Source: Acinetobacter sp. B51(2017) (lineage in GTDB: Bacteria; Pseudomonadota; Gammaproteobacteria; Pseudomonadales; Moraxellaceae). Taken from it: 64,000 nt of DNA. This document shows, piece by piece, positions 36,361 through 46,813 of this stretch (positions within the stretch are counted from its first letter, which is position 1; every line of letters starts with the position of its first letter). The DNA lies in NCBI RefSeq assembly GCF_003711395.1, contig NZ_PJRJ01000016.1:1-64000 (forward strand), given 5' to 3'. The position numbers and the translations under genes were made by a program. A model generated the notes under the pieces. The model saw only the letters and a program-made list of their open reading frames with translations. It was not told the origin of the DNA and made no database searches.

Positions 36361-36810
36361 ATGGATAACGTTGGAATTTGGGTTGTCGTTTTAATTGTGG
36401 TATTTGTTTGCGGTTCAATTTTTGGTCTACGCGTCAGCCCACGAGAAAAAGCTTTAGGTGAGATGCGCGAAAAGGCTCGCAAAATAGGACTACATCCGCG
36501 TTTAGTGGCTGCACCAGATTGGACAAAAGTGCCAATGGCAACAGAAAATCGTGCCAGTATGGTGGCGTATTACAGCATTTTAATCCCCGATGCGCGTTTA
36601 CATTTAATGCGTGCCCGTGTGGTCGACCAAAAACTTGAACTGGTGCATGGTGATCAGAAGTTCCAAGGTTTAGCGGTTGCATTAAAGGGCATTTATGCTA
36701 TTGATATGCAAGCCAACTGTGTAGGACTCTATTGGGATGAAGAATCAGATCTGAAAGCCACACAACTTGATGAGATGAAAGCTTTGCTTGAATCTTTGGC
36801 TCAACTTTAA
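36361..36810 (+). CDS. conserved hypothetical single-span membrane protein upstream of topA
   Basis: A 149-aa protein. One N-terminal membrane helix (about 5-24, IWVVVLIVVFVCGSIFG) is followed by a positively charged segment (RVSPREKALGEMREKARKIG), giving a cytoplasmic domain of about 115 residues with alternating beta/alpha pattern (ASMVAYYSILIPDARLHLM). I recognise no named domain. It lies 31 bp before topA on the same strand, a position where related gammaproteobacteria also carry small uncharacterised genes. Confidence 0.7.
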   Translation: MDNVGIWVVVLIVVFVCGSIFGLRVSPREKALGEMREKARKIGLHPRLVAAPDWTKVPMATENRASMVAYYSILIPDARLHLMRARVVDQKLELVHGDQKFQGLAVALKGIYAIDMQANCVGLYWDEESDLKATQLDEMKALLESLAQL

Positions 36811-36841
36811 CTTTTAATATTTTAGTAACGACGGTTTAATT

Positions 36842-39481
36842 ATGGCGAACGCTCCTCGATCCACATCCAAAAGCACGACAGCAAATCCTGATGCTGCGAA
36901 AAAGCGTGCATTAGTGATTGTGGAGTCGCCTGCAAAAGCGAAAACAATCAATAAATACTTAGGTTCTAACTACATCGTAAAATCGTCGGTGGGTCATGTG
37001 CGTGACTTACCAACCAGCGGTGGCGCTAAAACCACAGAAAAAAAACCAGCAACGCGCACCAAGTTGAGTGAAGAAGAAAAAGCACTCAAAGCGCAAAATG
37101 CCTTAATCAAGCGTATGGGCGTAGACCCTGAGCATGATTGGCAAGCTCAATACCAAGTTTTGCCAGGCAAAGAAAATGTCGTGGCGGAGCTGAAAAAACT
37201 TGCAGCCGATGTTGATGAAGTTTACCTCGCAACGGATATGGACCGTGAAGGGGAAGCAATTGCGTGGCACTTAAAAGAAGTGATTGGTGGTGATGACTCA
37301 CGTTATCAACGTGTGGTATTTAATGAAATTACCAAAAATGCCATTCAAGAAGCCTTTAAACATCCTGCACGTTTAGACATTAATAAAGTCAATGCACAGC
37401 AAGCACGTCGTTTCTTAGACCGTGTGGTGGGCTTTATGATTTCGCCATTACTGTGGGAAAAAATTGCCCGTGGTTTATCGGCAGGTCGTGTGCAATCGGT
37501 TGCAGTAAAGCTTGTGGTTGAGCGTGAACGTGAAATTCGTGCCTTTATTCCAGAAGAATATTGGCAAGTGTTTGCAGATACGAAAGCCCAAAACGACCAA
37601 ATTCGTTTAGAAGCGGTGAAGCAGAATGGCAAAACCTTAAAACTGCGTAATCAAGCCGAAACTGAAAGTTTATTAAAGCTGATTGAAAATGCAGACTATA
37701 AGGTGGTGAGCCGTGAAGATAAGCCAACCAAGGTGAATCCAAGCGCGCCTTATATCACCTCAACGCTACAACAAGCGGCAAGCACGCGTTTAGGTTTCTC
37801 TGTGAAGAAAACCATGATGCTGGCGCAGCGTTTGTATGAAGGCGGTTTCATTACTTATATGCGTACTGACTCGACGTTCTTAAGTGATGATGCAGTGAGT
37901 ATGGTGCGTGGGCATATTGAAACCGAATACGGTACTCAATACTTGCCAGAGCAGCCAAATCGTTATGGTAACAAAGCAGGCGCACAAGAAGCGCATGAAG
38001 CAATTCGTCCATCCAATGTGGCACTTAAAGGCGATAGCCTTGCCGGTGTAGAGCGTGATGCACAGCGTCTTTATGACTTGATTTGGCGTCAGTTTGTTTC
38101 TTGCCAAATGAACCCTGCGCAGTATCTTTCATCAACGATTTTAGTTGATGCCAATGGTGTGGAACTCAAAGCCAAAGGTCGTACTTTAGTGTTTGATGGT
38201 TTTACCAAAGTACGCGGTGCCAATAAAGCCGAAGACGATATTTTATTGCCAGCGGTAAAAGTGGGCGAAGTATTAACGCTTGAAAAGCTTGATCCTTCAC
38301 AGCACTTTACCAAACCACCTGCGCGTTTTACCGAAGCTTCTTTGGTAAAAGAATTAGAAAAACGTGGCATTGGTCGTCCATCGACGTATGCTGCAATTAT
38401 TTCCACCATTCAAGATCGTGGTTATGTAAAACTCGACAACCGCCGTTTATTTGCTGAGAAAATGGGTGAGATTGTTACCGATCGTTTAGACGAAAACTTT
38501 AACAACCTGATGAATTATGCCTTTACTGCAGATTTAGAAGGTCAGTTAGATAAAGTCGCTGATGGCGAGCAAAACTGGAAAGATCTACTTAATCAATTCT
38601 ATGGCGACTTTAAGCAGCGTTTAGGCAAAGCCCAAGGTGAAGACGGTATGCGCCGTAATTTACCTGTCGAAGTGGATGCAGTGCATTGCAAAGAATGCGA
38701 ACGTCCAATGCAGATTCGTACTGGTACGACGGGTGTATTCTTGGGTTGCTCAGGTTATAACTTACCGCCTAAAGAACGTTGTAAGGGCACACTGAATTTA
38801 ACCCCTGTAGAGTCACTTGCAGCACTCTCTGATGATGAAGCCGCAGAAACCGCAGATTTACTCTCGAAAAAGCGTTGCCCAATTTGTGCAACTGCGATGG
38901 ACAGTTATGTGGTCGATGGTGGTCGTAAATTACATATTTGCGGTAACAACCCAGACTGTAGCGGTTTTGAGCTTGAAGAAGGCGAGTTTAAAATTAAAGG
39001 CTACGATGGTCCAACCATTCCTTGCGACAAGTGTGATGGCGAAATGCAGCTTAAAACCGGTCGTTTTGGTCCATACTTTGCCTGCACCAGCTGTGACAAT
39101 ACCCGTAAAGTATTAAAGAGCGGTCAGCCTGCGCCACCGCGTGTTGACCCAATTAAAATGGAACATTTGCGTTCAACCAAACACGATGACTTCTTTGTGT
39201 TACGTGACGGTGCAGCAGGTCTCTTCTTAGCAGCGAGCAAATTCCCGAAAATTCGTGAAACGCGTGCGCCTAAAGTCGCTGAAATTCGTACCGTGGCAGA
39301 TCAGCTCGATCCAAAATATCAATTTATTTTGCAAGCGCCAGATGTTGATCCTGAAGGGAATGCAACGATTGTGAAATTCAGTCGTAAAAACCAAGCGCAA
39401 TATATTGGTTCGGAAACGCCAGAAGGCAAAGCCACCAAATGGTCATTGGTCTATCAAGATGGCCAATGGGTTGAAGGCTAA
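36842..39481 (+). CDS. topA: DNA topoisomerase I
   Basis: Type IA topoisomerase relaxing negative supercoils. 879 aa. A short Ser/Thr/Ala-rich tail precedes the Toprim domain ([19 protein letters not shown]; acidic [17 protein letters not shown]). Active-site Tyr is in [15 protein letters not shown], and the hinge and gate segments [18 protein letters not shown] and [19 protein letters not shown] are intact. Three C-terminal zinc ribbons are seen ([25 protein letters not shown]...CTSC). ATG 36842 is preceded by weak Shine-Dalgarno GGTTTAATT. Confidence 0.96.
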   Translation: MANAPRSTSKSTTANPDAAKKRALVIVESPAKAKTINKYLGSNYIVKSSVGHVRDLPTSGGAKTTEKKPATRTKLSEEEKALKAQNALIKRMGVDPEHDWQAQYQVLPGKENVVAELKKLAADVDEVYLATDMDREGEAIAWHLKEVIGGDDSRYQRVVFNEITKNAIQEAFKHPARLDINKVNAQQARRFLDRVVGFMISPLLWEKIARGLSAGRVQSVAVKLVVEREREIRAFIPEEYWQVFADTKAQNDQIRLEAVKQNGKTLKLRNQAETESLLKLIENADYKVVSREDKPTKVNPSAPYITSTLQQAASTRLGFSVKKTMMLAQRLYEGGFITYMRTDSTFLSDDAVSMVRGHIETEYGTQYLPEQPNRYGNKAGAQEAHEAIRPSNVALKGDSLAGVERDAQRLYDLIWRQFVSCQMNPAQYLSSTILVDANGVELKAKGRTLVFDGFTKVRGANKAEDDILLPAVKVGEVLTLEKLDPSQHFTKPPARFTEASLVKELEKRGIGRPSTYAAIISTIQDRGYVKLDNRRLFAEKMGEIVTDRLDENFNNLMNYAFTADLEGQLDKVADGEQNWKDLLNQFYGDFKQRLGKAQGEDGMRRNLPVEVDAVHCKECERPMQIRTGTTGVFLGCSGYNLPPKERCKGTLNLTPVESLAALSDDEAAETADLLSKKRCPICATAMDSYVVDGGRKLHICGNNPDCSGFELEEGEFKIKGYDGPTIPCDKCDGEMQLKTGRFGPYFACTSCDNTRKVLKSGQPAPPRVDPIKMEHLRSTKHDDFFVLRDGAAGLFLAASKFPKIRETRAPKVAEIRTVADQLDPKYQFILQAPDVDPEGNATIVKFSRKNQAQYIGSETPEGKATKWSLVYQDGQWVEG

Positions 39482-39492
39482 ACCTGCTTAAC

Positions 39493-39523
39493 AAAAATGC
39501 TGACTATAGGTCAGCATTTTTTT
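39493..39523 (+). terminator. topA terminator
   Basis: AAAAATGCTGAC, loop TATAG, GTCAGCATTTTTTT; perfect stem, 12 bp past the topA stop. Confidence 0.93.
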
Positions 39524-39549
39524 ATACACTCATTTTTAAAATTAAAAAA

Positions 39550-40320
39550 ATGATGTGCAGTATGTGGAAAAAAATTCGCATGAGTATTTTGCTGATAATT
39601 TTAGTGTGGGCGGCGGTTACCACATGGCAAGATTATCATCCCAATTGGCAGCGGCCAATTTTCGTGTTGCTGCATCCGATTAATGCTGATGGTGATGCTA
39701 AAACTGCGGCTTATTTACAGCAGTTAAGCATGCAAGAATATCTCGAACTTGCACCGTATTTGCAGGCGATGTCAAAACGCTATCGTGCTCCAATTCAGGT
39801 GTATTTTCAGTTGGGGCGTGAATTACAGCAAGCACCGCCTGTATTACCACAACAAGGCGCTTGGCTGAGTTATATGTTATGGAGCTTAAAATTCCGTTTT
39901 TATGCATGGCGTCAACATCAAAGTAGTGATGGTTCACCCAGTGTTACCTTGTATTTAAACTATCAACAAGGTCATGCAGGGCAGCCCTTGCCACATTCTA
40001 CTGCTTTACAAAAGGGGCGTATTGGTGTGGTGCATTTGTTTGCCACAACAAGGCAGCGTGAACAAAACCAAATTATGATTTTGCATGAATTACTGCATGC
40101 CTTTGGTGCCAGCGATAAATATGATTTACTCACAGGTGAACCAATTTATCCACACGGCTATGCTGCACCTGAACAGCGGCCTTTGTATCCACAGCAAAAA
40201 GCTGAACTGATGGCGGTACGTATTCCAGCATCTACACATAGCAGTAAGATGGCTCAAAATTTAAAGTCCACCGTGATTCAAATGCGTACTGCACAAGAAT
40301 TAGGTTGGATTGCGGATTAG
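39550..40320 (+). CDS. putative membrane-anchored zinc metallopeptidase-like protein
   Basis: A 256-aa protein. An N-terminal membrane anchor or signal (about 9-25, ISILLIILVWAAVTTW-like) is followed by an extracytoplasmic domain. A zinc motif HELLHAFGASDKYD is present at about 178-191: HExxH with a downstream Asp as possible third ligand, preceded by helix QIMILHELL. This resembles gluzincin/metzincin-type sites, though I recognise no named peptidase family. ATG 39550 has no ribosome site; ATG 39562 (MWKKIRMS) is an equal alternative. No partner gene is evident. Confidence 0.6.
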   Translation: MMCSMWKKIRMSILLIILVWAAVTTWQDYHPNWQRPIFVLLHPINADGDAKTAAYLQQLSMQEYLELAPYLQAMSKRYRAPIQVYFQLGRELQQAPPVLPQQGAWLSYMLWSLKFRFYAWRQHQSSDGSPSVTLYLNYQQGHAGQPLPHSTALQKGRIGVVHLFATTRQREQNQIMILHELLHAFGASDKYDLLTGEPIYPHGYAAPEQRPLYPQQKAELMAVRIPASTHSSKMAQNLKSTVIQMRTAQELGWIAD

Positions 40321-40395
40321 TGCCTGACTTAACTATTAGGGCATGTTTGCCTTGCTGTATGTTTGACTGCAGCATCTAGGGATGGAGAAATCACA

Positions 40396-41526
40396 ATGAC
40401 AACTTTTGTACTGGCACCCGATTCATTTAAGGAAAGTCTGACGGCACTTGAGGCGTGTCAGGCCATGCAGCGTGGTATTTTAGCAGTTGAGCCTGAGGCG
40501 AGCTGTATTGCAGTGCCTATGGCGGATGGTGGTGAAGGTACGCTAGAAGCGCTGTTATATGCCTGTCAGGGTGAGAAAGTGGCTTGTCAGGTGCAAGGCC
40601 CATTGCCAAGCCAAAGTATTAGCACTTATTTTGCAGTCATTGATGCCGGTAAAACCGCTGTGATTGAAATGGCTAAAGCTAATGGCATAGATCTACTTAG
40701 CCCCGAGCAGCGTAATCCTATGCTGACCTCCACCTATGGTACGGGGCAAATGCTATTACAAGCGCTCGATTTAGGTGTGAGTCAAGTCATCCTCGGTTTG
40801 GGTGGCAGTGTCACTAATGATGGAGGTAGCGGCTTGGCACAGGCGCTAGGTGCACGCTTTTATGATCAAGAGGGCAAGGCACTTGCTGTATGTGGCGGCA
40901 ATCTAAATCAAATTGCTCATATCGATTTATCGCAACTTGATGCGCGCTTAAAACAGATAGAGATTGTGATTGCGTCGGATGTCAATAATCCACTCTATGG
41001 AGCCAATGGTGCTGCACATATTTTTGCCCCGCAAAAAGGCGCAGATGCTGCTATGGTTAAGCAACTCGATGCCAATCTTCAACATTATGCAGCACAGGTG
41101 GAACAGGTCGTGGCTAGAGATTTTTCCAAGCATGCAGGGGCAGGCGCAGCTGGTGGTTTAGGCTTTGGTTTAATGGCATTTTGTGGTGCCACAATGCAAT
41201 CTGGCGCTGAACTTGTGATTGAGCAGACAGCTTTAGATCGCAAAATCCAAAGTGCTGATTATGTGCTGACTGGGGAAGGTAAAATTGATGGACAAACGCA
41301 TTTAGGTAAAACCCCGTTTGCAGTGGCACAAGTGGCAAAACGCTTGAATAAACCTGTAATTGCTTTTGCAGGTGTGCTTGGAGATGACATTCAAGCGTTA
41401 TACACACAAGGTTTTAGCCAAATTATTAATATTAATCCGCCTAACATTAACCCAACCCAAGCGATGCAAAATGCAGCGCAGCACTTAGAACATGCCACTA
41501 CAGCATGGCTACAGCAGCAGAAATAA
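40396..41526 (+). CDS. glycerate kinase
   Basis: Phosphorylates D-glycerate (GarK/GlxK type) with ATP. 376 aa. N-terminal LAPDSFKESLTALEACQAM, then VPMADGGEGTLEALL, GTGQMLLQALD, LGLGGSVTNDGGSG (nucleotide loop), AGAAGGLGFGLMAF and TGEGKIDGQTHLGKTP are all family signatures. Start ATG 40396 follows GGAGAAATCACA; the upstream part of the frame is dispensable. No glycolate/tartronate genes are adjacent, so it probably serves general glycerate salvage. Confidence 0.93.
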   Translation: MTTFVLAPDSFKESLTALEACQAMQRGILAVEPEASCIAVPMADGGEGTLEALLYACQGEKVACQVQGPLPSQSISTYFAVIDAGKTAVIEMAKANGIDLLSPEQRNPMLTSTYGTGQMLLQALDLGVSQVILGLGGSVTNDGGSGLAQALGARFYDQEGKALAVCGGNLNQIAHIDLSQLDARLKQIEIVIASDVNNPLYGANGAAHIFAPQKGADAAMVKQLDANLQHYAAQVEQVVARDFSKHAGAGAAGGLGFGLMAFCGATMQSGAELVIEQTALDRKIQSADYVLTGEGKIDGQTHLGKTPFAVAQVAKRLNKPVIAFAGVLGDDIQALYTQGFSQIININPPNINPTQAMQNAAQHLEHATTAWLQQQK

Positions 41527-41579
41527 GACAGCATTTTTTCTGCTAAAATAAGCAGCGAAAAGCCAACAGATGCCGAATA

Positions 41580-43568
41580 ATGAGTTTAGACACCTTAATC
41601 GATGAATTGAATCCGCAGCAAAAACAAGCGGCCACCACGCGAGCACAACATAGTTTAGTCTTAGCCGGTGCAGGTTGTGGCAAAACCAAAACCATTGTGG
41701 CGCGCGCGGCTTATCTCATTGCACAAGGTGTCCCTGCCAATCAAATTCAAATTTTAACCTTTACCCGCCGTGCAGCGAGTGAAATTGTATCGCGGGTAGA
41801 ATTGGCATTAGGCGAACAAGCCAAAGGTTTACGTGCTTCGACCTTCCATACCTTTTGTATGTATTTACTGCGCCGTGTGCCGAAAGCCTTTGGTTTAGAA
41901 AATTTCACCATTATTGATCGTGATGATCAATTGATGATGTTTCGTTTAATTCGTGGTAAAGACGATAAGAAAAATCCCAATGCTTTACCTGCGCCTAAAG
42001 ACCTGTGTGATTTATATTCTTTTGCCCGTAATAACCGGCAAAAACTCTCGCAAGTTTTAGCAGCCAATATGCCGGAATTTGAGCTTTATCACGCACAAAT
42101 TGCTGACATCATGCAAGAATACGAAGCGCGTAAAAAATCGCGTAACTTCTTAGATTATGATGATATTTTGGCAATTGTCGCGGCAGCCTTGGCGCAATCT
42201 GAAGGCTTAGTCGATTACGTGGCAGGCTTGTGTCAGCATATGTTGGTCGATGAGATGCAAGACACCAATCCATTGCAATGGGCATTACTTGAGCCACTTA
42301 AACAACGTATTTCACTGTTTTGTGTAGGTGATGATGCACAATCAATTTACGGCTTCCGTGGCGCTGACTTTGAAAATATCCATCATTTTAAAGATCGCGT
42401 GCCCAATGCTCAAATTTATAAACTTGAGCAAAACTATCGCTCTACCCAAGAAATCTTAGATTTATCCAATTGGTTATTAGAGCGTAGTCCGATTCAGTAT
42501 GACAAACGCTTAGAAGCGCATCGTGGCGATGGCATCAAACCCCAAATGCATATTTTCCCCAATGAGTTTGACGAAGCTAAATGGATTGTGATTGATATTA
42601 AAGAACGGCATTTTTTAAATGCTGCACCGTGGCGTGATCATATGGTGTTGGTACGTTCTAGCTTTGCTGCACGCAGTATTGAAGCGGCCTGTATTCAAGC
42701 CAATGTACCGTATCGTTTTATTGGCGGTATGAAATTGCTTGAAACCGCACATGTCAAAGATTTAATTAGCTTACTACGCGTAGTGGCTAATCCTATGGAC
42801 GATATTGCCTGGATGCGCTTTTTAACCTTATGGCCGGGTGTCGGGGATGTTGGTGCAAGTCGTTTAGCGCAAAAGCTGTTACAGGCCACGCAGATGGATG
42901 AGGTATTTAACGAGTTAGAACGTTTTGGCAAAGTCCCTTTGCAAGCGATTTTAATCATGAAGCAAATGCAAGAGCTGCGTCATGAAGTGAAACATTGCGT
43001 GACTTTAGGCATACAAGCGCTTGAACAACAGCTCAGTGACAATTACAAAAAAGATTGGCATAAACGCCAAGGCGATTTTGAGCTCGTCAAACAATTGGCG
43101 ACCAAACATAACCAACTCAGTGAATTTTTAGAAGAATACGTACTCGATCCTGTCTCTATCTCAGAAGTTGAACGTCAATCTGATATGGATGTGGTGACCT
43201 TAATTACCATTCATTCGGCCAAAGGCACAGAGCAAAAGGTCTGTTATGTTGCCAATGTGTCGGCAGGGCAATATCCACATGCGCGTGCACAAGGCGATTT
43301 TGATGCCATTGAGGAAGAGCGCCGCGTGTTATATGTGGCTTTAACCCGTGCGCAAAACGAATTGATTTTAACCAAACAAAGTTTAAGTCATTGGGCAGTC
43401 ACTAAAGTCGATGAGCAAGGGCGCAAACTAGAAAGTTATTTCCTGAATGAACTCAGTCACTTGCTCTGTAATATGCAAACCCATAGCCGTACTCGTCAGC
43501 AAACGGTAAAAAGTGCCTTGATTGAACGTCAGTCGATTAATTTAGATTTTGGCATTGATCTCGATTAA
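41580..43568 (+). CDS. UvrD/Rep/PcrA-type ATP-dependent DNA helicase
   Basis: A 662-aa superfamily 1A helicase. Motifs in order: LNPQQKQAAT (Q motif), Walker A LAGAGCGKTKTIVARA, Ia ILTFTRRAASEIVSR, Walker B MLVDEMQDTNPLQW, III GDDAQSIYGFRGAD, IV LEQNYRSTQEILDLS, V VVTLITIHSAKGTE, VI EERRVLYVALTRAQ. It lacks the long C-terminal extension of UvrD and is about the length of Rep. Motif II has DEMQD in place of the usual DE(Y/F)QD. It may act in repair or restart of stalled forks; which one is not evident. Confidence 0.9.
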   Translation: MSLDTLIDELNPQQKQAATTRAQHSLVLAGAGCGKTKTIVARAAYLIAQGVPANQIQILTFTRRAASEIVSRVELALGEQAKGLRASTFHTFCMYLLRRVPKAFGLENFTIIDRDDQLMMFRLIRGKDDKKNPNALPAPKDLCDLYSFARNNRQKLSQVLAANMPEFELYHAQIADIMQEYEARKKSRNFLDYDDILAIVAAALAQSEGLVDYVAGLCQHMLVDEMQDTNPLQWALLEPLKQRISLFCVGDDAQSIYGFRGADFENIHHFKDRVPNAQIYKLEQNYRSTQEILDLSNWLLERSPIQYDKRLEAHRGDGIKPQMHIFPNEFDEAKWIVIDIKERHFLNAAPWRDHMVLVRSSFAARSIEAACIQANVPYRFIGGMKLLETAHVKDLISLLRVVANPMDDIAWMRFLTLWPGVGDVGASRLAQKLLQATQMDEVFNELERFGKVPLQAILIMKQMQELRHEVKHCVTLGIQALEQQLSDNYKKDWHKRQGDFELVKQLATKHNQLSEFLEEYVLDPVSISEVERQSDMDVVTLITIHSAKGTEQKVCYVANVSAGQYPHARAQGDFDAIEEERRVLYVALTRAQNELILTKQSLSHWAVTKVDEQGRKLESYFLNELSHLLCNMQTHSRTRQQTVKSALIERQSINLDFGIDLD

Positions 43569-43645
43569 ACTAGGGCTCAAAGATACGTATTCAAAAAGTA
43601 AACTAGGCAAATACTTTTTGATGATTTTGCCTATTGGAAGATGTA

Positions 43646-43900
43646 ATGAAAATTTTAGTGCGTAATTTAGAACGTTCAGTGACCGAAACTGAATTACTTG
43701 ACCTGTTTAAAGCATACGGTAAAGTAGATGAAACTGTGGTGGTATTAGATGCGGCAACAGGTAAATCTAAAGGCTTTGGCTTTGTTGAAATGCCAAATCC
43801 ACGCGAAGCGATTAAAGCGATTAAAGGTTTAAATACTTTAAAGGTCAAAGGCATGGGTATCCGTGTTAAGGCTGCTGAAGAGAAGCCAAAAGCTGAATAA
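43646..43900 (+). CDS. RRM-domain RNA-binding protein
   Basis: An 84-aa protein made of one RNA recognition motif: RNP2 ILVRNLERSV at the N-terminus and RNP1 KGFGFVEMPN near residue 45, with helix EAIKAIKGLN, then a short Lys/Glu tail. It resembles the small cyanobacterial and proteobacterial RRM proteins that are often cold-induced; here that is inference. Start ATG 43646 follows GGAAGATGTA. Monocistronic with a terminator. Confidence 0.92.
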   Translation: MKILVRNLERSVTETELLDLFKAYGKVDETVVVLDAATGKSKGFGFVEMPNPREAIKAIKGLNTLKVKGMGIRVKAAEEKPKAE

Positions 43901-43903
43901 TTT

Positions 43904-43928
43904 AAAAAGGCGCGTAATGCGCCTTTTT
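43904..43928 (+). terminator. terminator after the RRM gene
   Basis: AAAAAGGCGC, loop GTAAT, GCGCCTTTTT; perfect 10-bp stem. Confidence 0.93.
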
Positions 43929-44071
43929 GATGTTTTATATCTAAATAATGTTCAAAAAAGAAACGAATTAAAATCATATTGTTAGACTAGAATAAATAAT
44001 TGATTGTCAAATAAGCGAGCAAGATTTAACTTAGAAGCGCCAAAATCAAAAAACATATTAAGGACAAGCAC

Positions 44072-44575
44072 ATGTCTCGAGTTGCTCGTTTCCATGCTGA
44101 TCGAACCAATCAGAAACTTTACTTTAGCCGTTTGGCTTGCCAACAGGCAGAACAAACCGAACATGTTCAACAAGCGCAAGCACAGCGCGAAGCTGCAGTT
44201 TTTCATTTGCATGGTGCTATACTGGCATTTTTGCAAGAGTTAAGCCGTTATTACCGTTTAAATGATCCTCAGCCGACTTTAAAATCCATTGAAGAACTTA
44301 TGGCCGCCAAAGGGCAAGTCTCACCTGAAATTAACGTATTACAGAAATTAGCGAAGGACGGTTTTATTGCTGAGTTAAAACGTGCCTATCGCTTAGCGCA
44401 ATATGCACCAGAACCTTCTGCACCAGAACCTGAAAGTGAAACCTCATCAAATTTAATTATTAAAGTGACACAAAGTCCGCAGGCATGGTTACCAGATAGC
44501 AAAATTTTGCGCGAGTGGCATCGTGAACTGACTGAGCTGATTGAGGGTTTTCGTAACGAAATGGTAGAATTTTAA
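44072..44575 (+). CDS. DUF6586-like hypothetical protein
   Basis: A 167-aa largely helical cytoplasmic protein starting MSRVARFHADRTNQKLYF behind AGGACAAGCAC. The first 85 residues (QREAAVFHLHGAILAFLQEL) match the pattern I associate with DUF6586 proteins, found near topA in Pseudomonas as well. A Pro/Glu-rich linker (APEPSAPEPESE) and a C-terminal helical piece (LREWHRELTELIEGFRNEM) follow. Function unknown. Probably transcribed with the next small gene. Confidence 0.65.
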   Translation: MSRVARFHADRTNQKLYFSRLACQQAEQTEHVQQAQAQREAAVFHLHGAILAFLQELSRYYRLNDPQPTLKSIEELMAAKGQVSPEINVLQKLAKDGFIAELKRAYRLAQYAPEPSAPEPESETSSNLIIKVTQSPQAWLPDSKILREWHRELTELIEGFRNEMVEF

Positions 44576-44672
44576 AGCTTTTACTTGTAAGTTAAAGGCT
44601 TGCCCCAATCTCAACAGTACAGTCACAGCAATGCAATTGTTGTTTTGCCACCATGTTGACCATGGAGAAACT

Positions 44673-44951
44673 ATGTCTATTGAACAATTAAAGCAATTAT
44701 TTGGTAATCAAGAAGCCATTTTAGAATTGGTTCAACTTGAAAGTGGTGAATTAGCATTGCGTAATGCTGGTTCAGAAGAGAAACCCCTAGTCACGATCCA
44801 ATTTAATGATGAAGTGAAAGCTTTACTGGGTGATCAAACTGCGGTTATTGCGCAAAGTATGATTCAGGCAGCCTTGTTTGGTTTACTTGAACAACAGATG
44901 AATGAAATGCAAGCGCAAGTGGTGGATGAAAAGCCCAAATATATGAGCTAA
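44673..44951 (+). CDS. conserved hypothetical acidic protein
   Basis: A 92-aa acidic protein: MSIEQLKQLFGNQEAILELV, then a beta-rich middle (GELALRNAGSEEKPLVTIQF) and a C-terminal amphipathic helix (FGLLEQQMNEMQAQVV). ATG 44673 follows GGAGAAACT; the frame's earlier ATG has no ribosome site. No signal or membrane segment. I recognise no named domain. It follows the DUF6586-like gene by 97 bp and ends at a strong terminator. Confidence 0.7.
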   Translation: MSIEQLKQLFGNQEAILELVQLESGELALRNAGSEEKPLVTIQFNDEVKALLGDQTAVIAQSMIQAALFGLLEQQMNEMQAQVVDEKPKYMS

Positions 44952-44977
44952 AAAACGCGCCTTGAGGCGCGTTTTTT
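44950..44977. terminator. terminator between convergent genes
   Basis: AAAAAACGCGCC, loop TTGA, GGCGCGTTTTTT: a perfect 12-bp palindromic stem with A and T tracts, usable by both the plus-strand small gene and the antiporter gene. Confidence 0.93.
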
Positions 44978-44997
44978 TTAATGTTCTAAGCGAAGCC

Positions 44998-46713
44998 TTA
45001 GTGACTTGGACTTTGATGATGCGCCAATTCAATTTGGTTTAAAATATGATTACTCATATTGGTGGCCATTTCTTCTTTGGCATAATATACATCACCAATA
45101 TTGTCACGACGAATCACTTCCGCTTCTTCCTTACTTTCGGCACAGAGTAATATTTGAATCTTGGGATTTAGGGTTTTTGCAATATCCACGATTTTATGAA
45201 TATCAATAATATCCATAGGTGAAAGCACCAATAAACGTGCATGTTGAATATGTGCCTGAATTAACACACTTGCCTCTGTAGCAACACCCGATACCGCAGC
45301 AATGCCTTTTTCACGTAAGTTTTCTACAATTTCACGGTTTTCTTCGGCAATCACCACTTTAATATTATTGTGCATTAAAGTTTGGGTAATCCGACGCCCC
45401 ACCTCGCCATGCCCCACCAAGACCACTTGATCGCGTAGATAATCTTGAGAGACTTCATCTGGCAGCATTGCCAAAGGGTCACCACTACGCTCTAATAAAC
45501 GTGCCAAATAAGAGCGCTCACGAATCCAACGTTGTACTGGTTCAATCGCGGCAAAAATAAAGCTGTTTAAGGTAATGGAAATTAAAGCACCCGCTAAAAT
45601 TAAGTTTTGACCCTCAAGTGACAGTAAGTTTAGCGATACCCCTAAGGCTGCTAAAATAAATGAAAACTCACCAATTTGCGCGAGGGATGCACCCACAGTT
45701 AAGGCGGTATTAATTGGATAGCGGAAAAATAACACCAAGGCCATGGCAGCAAGAGTTTTACCCACCATGATAATGGCAACAACGGCTAAAACATGTAAGG
45801 GTTGTTCGAGCAAAATTCGTGGGTCGAATAACATCCCTACCGCAACAAAGAATAAAATGGCAAAAATTTCACGTAATGGCAGGGTTTCTTCTTCTGCACG
45901 ATGACTAAAATCGGATTCTTTGACCACCATGCCGGCAAAGAAAGCGCCCAATGCCATAGAGACACCAAACACTTTATAGGCACCAAAGGCAATCGAAATT
46001 GCCGCAGCGACTACAGTTAAGGTAAATAGTTCGCGTGAGCCAAGACGTGCCACCACTTGCATAATTAAAGGCACGACACGTTTACCAATAATCAGCATAA
46101 AGGCAATAAAGCCTGTAACTTTGAGTAAGGTAATGCCTAAGGTAAGCCAGATATTTTCATTTGCTGCGCCTTCGATGGCTTGACCACCGAGCAAGACTGC
46201 TGTGGCTGGTAATAAGACTAAAGCCAACACCATGACTAAGTCTTCAACCAGCAGCCAACCTACGGCAATTTTACCGTTAACAGATTCGAGTAGGCCACGG
46301 TCGCCTAGGGCTTTGAGTAACACCACTGTACTGGCACAAGAAAGACTCAAGCCAAAAATCAGCGCCGCGCCAAAGCTCCAGCCCCACATCATGGAAACGC
46401 CAATTCCTAAAAGTGTGGCGACTGCAATTTGCAAAATAGCACCGGGTAGGGCAATGCGTTTGACTTGCATTAAATCATTTAACGAAAAATGCATTCCTAC
46501 GCCAAACATTAAAAACATTACCCCCAGCTCCGCCAATTGATTGGCAAGGGCAAGATCACCCACTACCCCTGGGGTATTAGGGCTAATTAAAATACCGGCA
46601 ATCAAATAACCGATTAAGGGGGGCAAGCGTAAACGTGCGGCAATATAGCCAAAGACCAATGCCAAGCCAAAGCCGACAGCAAGTAAAATAATCAGATCTA
46701 CGTCATGAGGCAC
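44998..46713 (-). CDS. ybaL: YbaL-type cation:proton antiporter (KefB/CPA2 family)
   Basis: A 571-aa inner-membrane protein. About 12 helices make up the CPA2 transporter core (LPPLIGYLIAGILISPNTPG; GLSLSCASTVVLLKALG; GALGAFFAGMVV-like segment near 255), followed by a cytoplasmic RCK/TrkA-N domain (VVLVGHGEVGRRITQTLM, about 425 on). Length and the absence of Kef glutathione-gating features make YbaL the closest named relative. Predicted role is potassium or sodium efflux coupled to protons; the ion is not deducible. ATG follows AAGGAGTTTTTAGTGCCTC-like sequence. Monocistronic. Confidence 0.85.
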   Translation of the reverse strand: MPHDVDLIILLAVGFGLALVFGYIAARLRLPPLIGYLIAGILISPNTPGVVGDLALANQLAELGVMFLMFGVGMHFSLNDLMQVKRIALPGAILQIAVATLLGIGVSMMWGWSFGAALIFGLSLSCASTVVLLKALGDRGLLESVNGKIAVGWLLVEDLVMVLALVLLPATAVLLGGQAIEGAANENIWLTLGITLLKVTGFIAFMLIIGKRVVPLIMQVVARLGSRELFTLTVVAAAISIAFGAYKVFGVSMALGAFFAGMVVKESDFSHRAEEETLPLREIFAILFFVAVGMLFDPRILLEQPLHVLAVVAIIMVGKTLAAMALVLFFRYPINTALTVGASLAQIGEFSFILAALGVSLNLLSLEGQNLILAGALISITLNSFIFAAIEPVQRWIRERSYLARLLERSGDPLAMLPDEVSQDYLRDQVVLVGHGEVGRRITQTLMHNNIKVVIAEENREIVENLREKGIAAVSGVATEASVLIQAHIQHARLLVLSPMDIIDIHKIVDIAKTLNPKIQILLCAESKEEAEVIRRDNIGDVYYAKEEMATNMSNHILNQIELAHHQSPSH

Positions 46714-46813
46714 TAAAAACTCCTTTAAGCTGCATGTGGGGTAAAAATAAAAGCATGAAAAATGCCAAGAAATGCCCTAAAAGTGTAACAAGCTGAATAA
46801 AAAAAGTGCAAAA

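Noticed and set aside
42240-42275. Inactive helicase because motif II reads DEMQD
   Set aside because: The essential Asp-Glu and following Gln-Asp are present; only the aromatic position differs, and all other motifs are intact.
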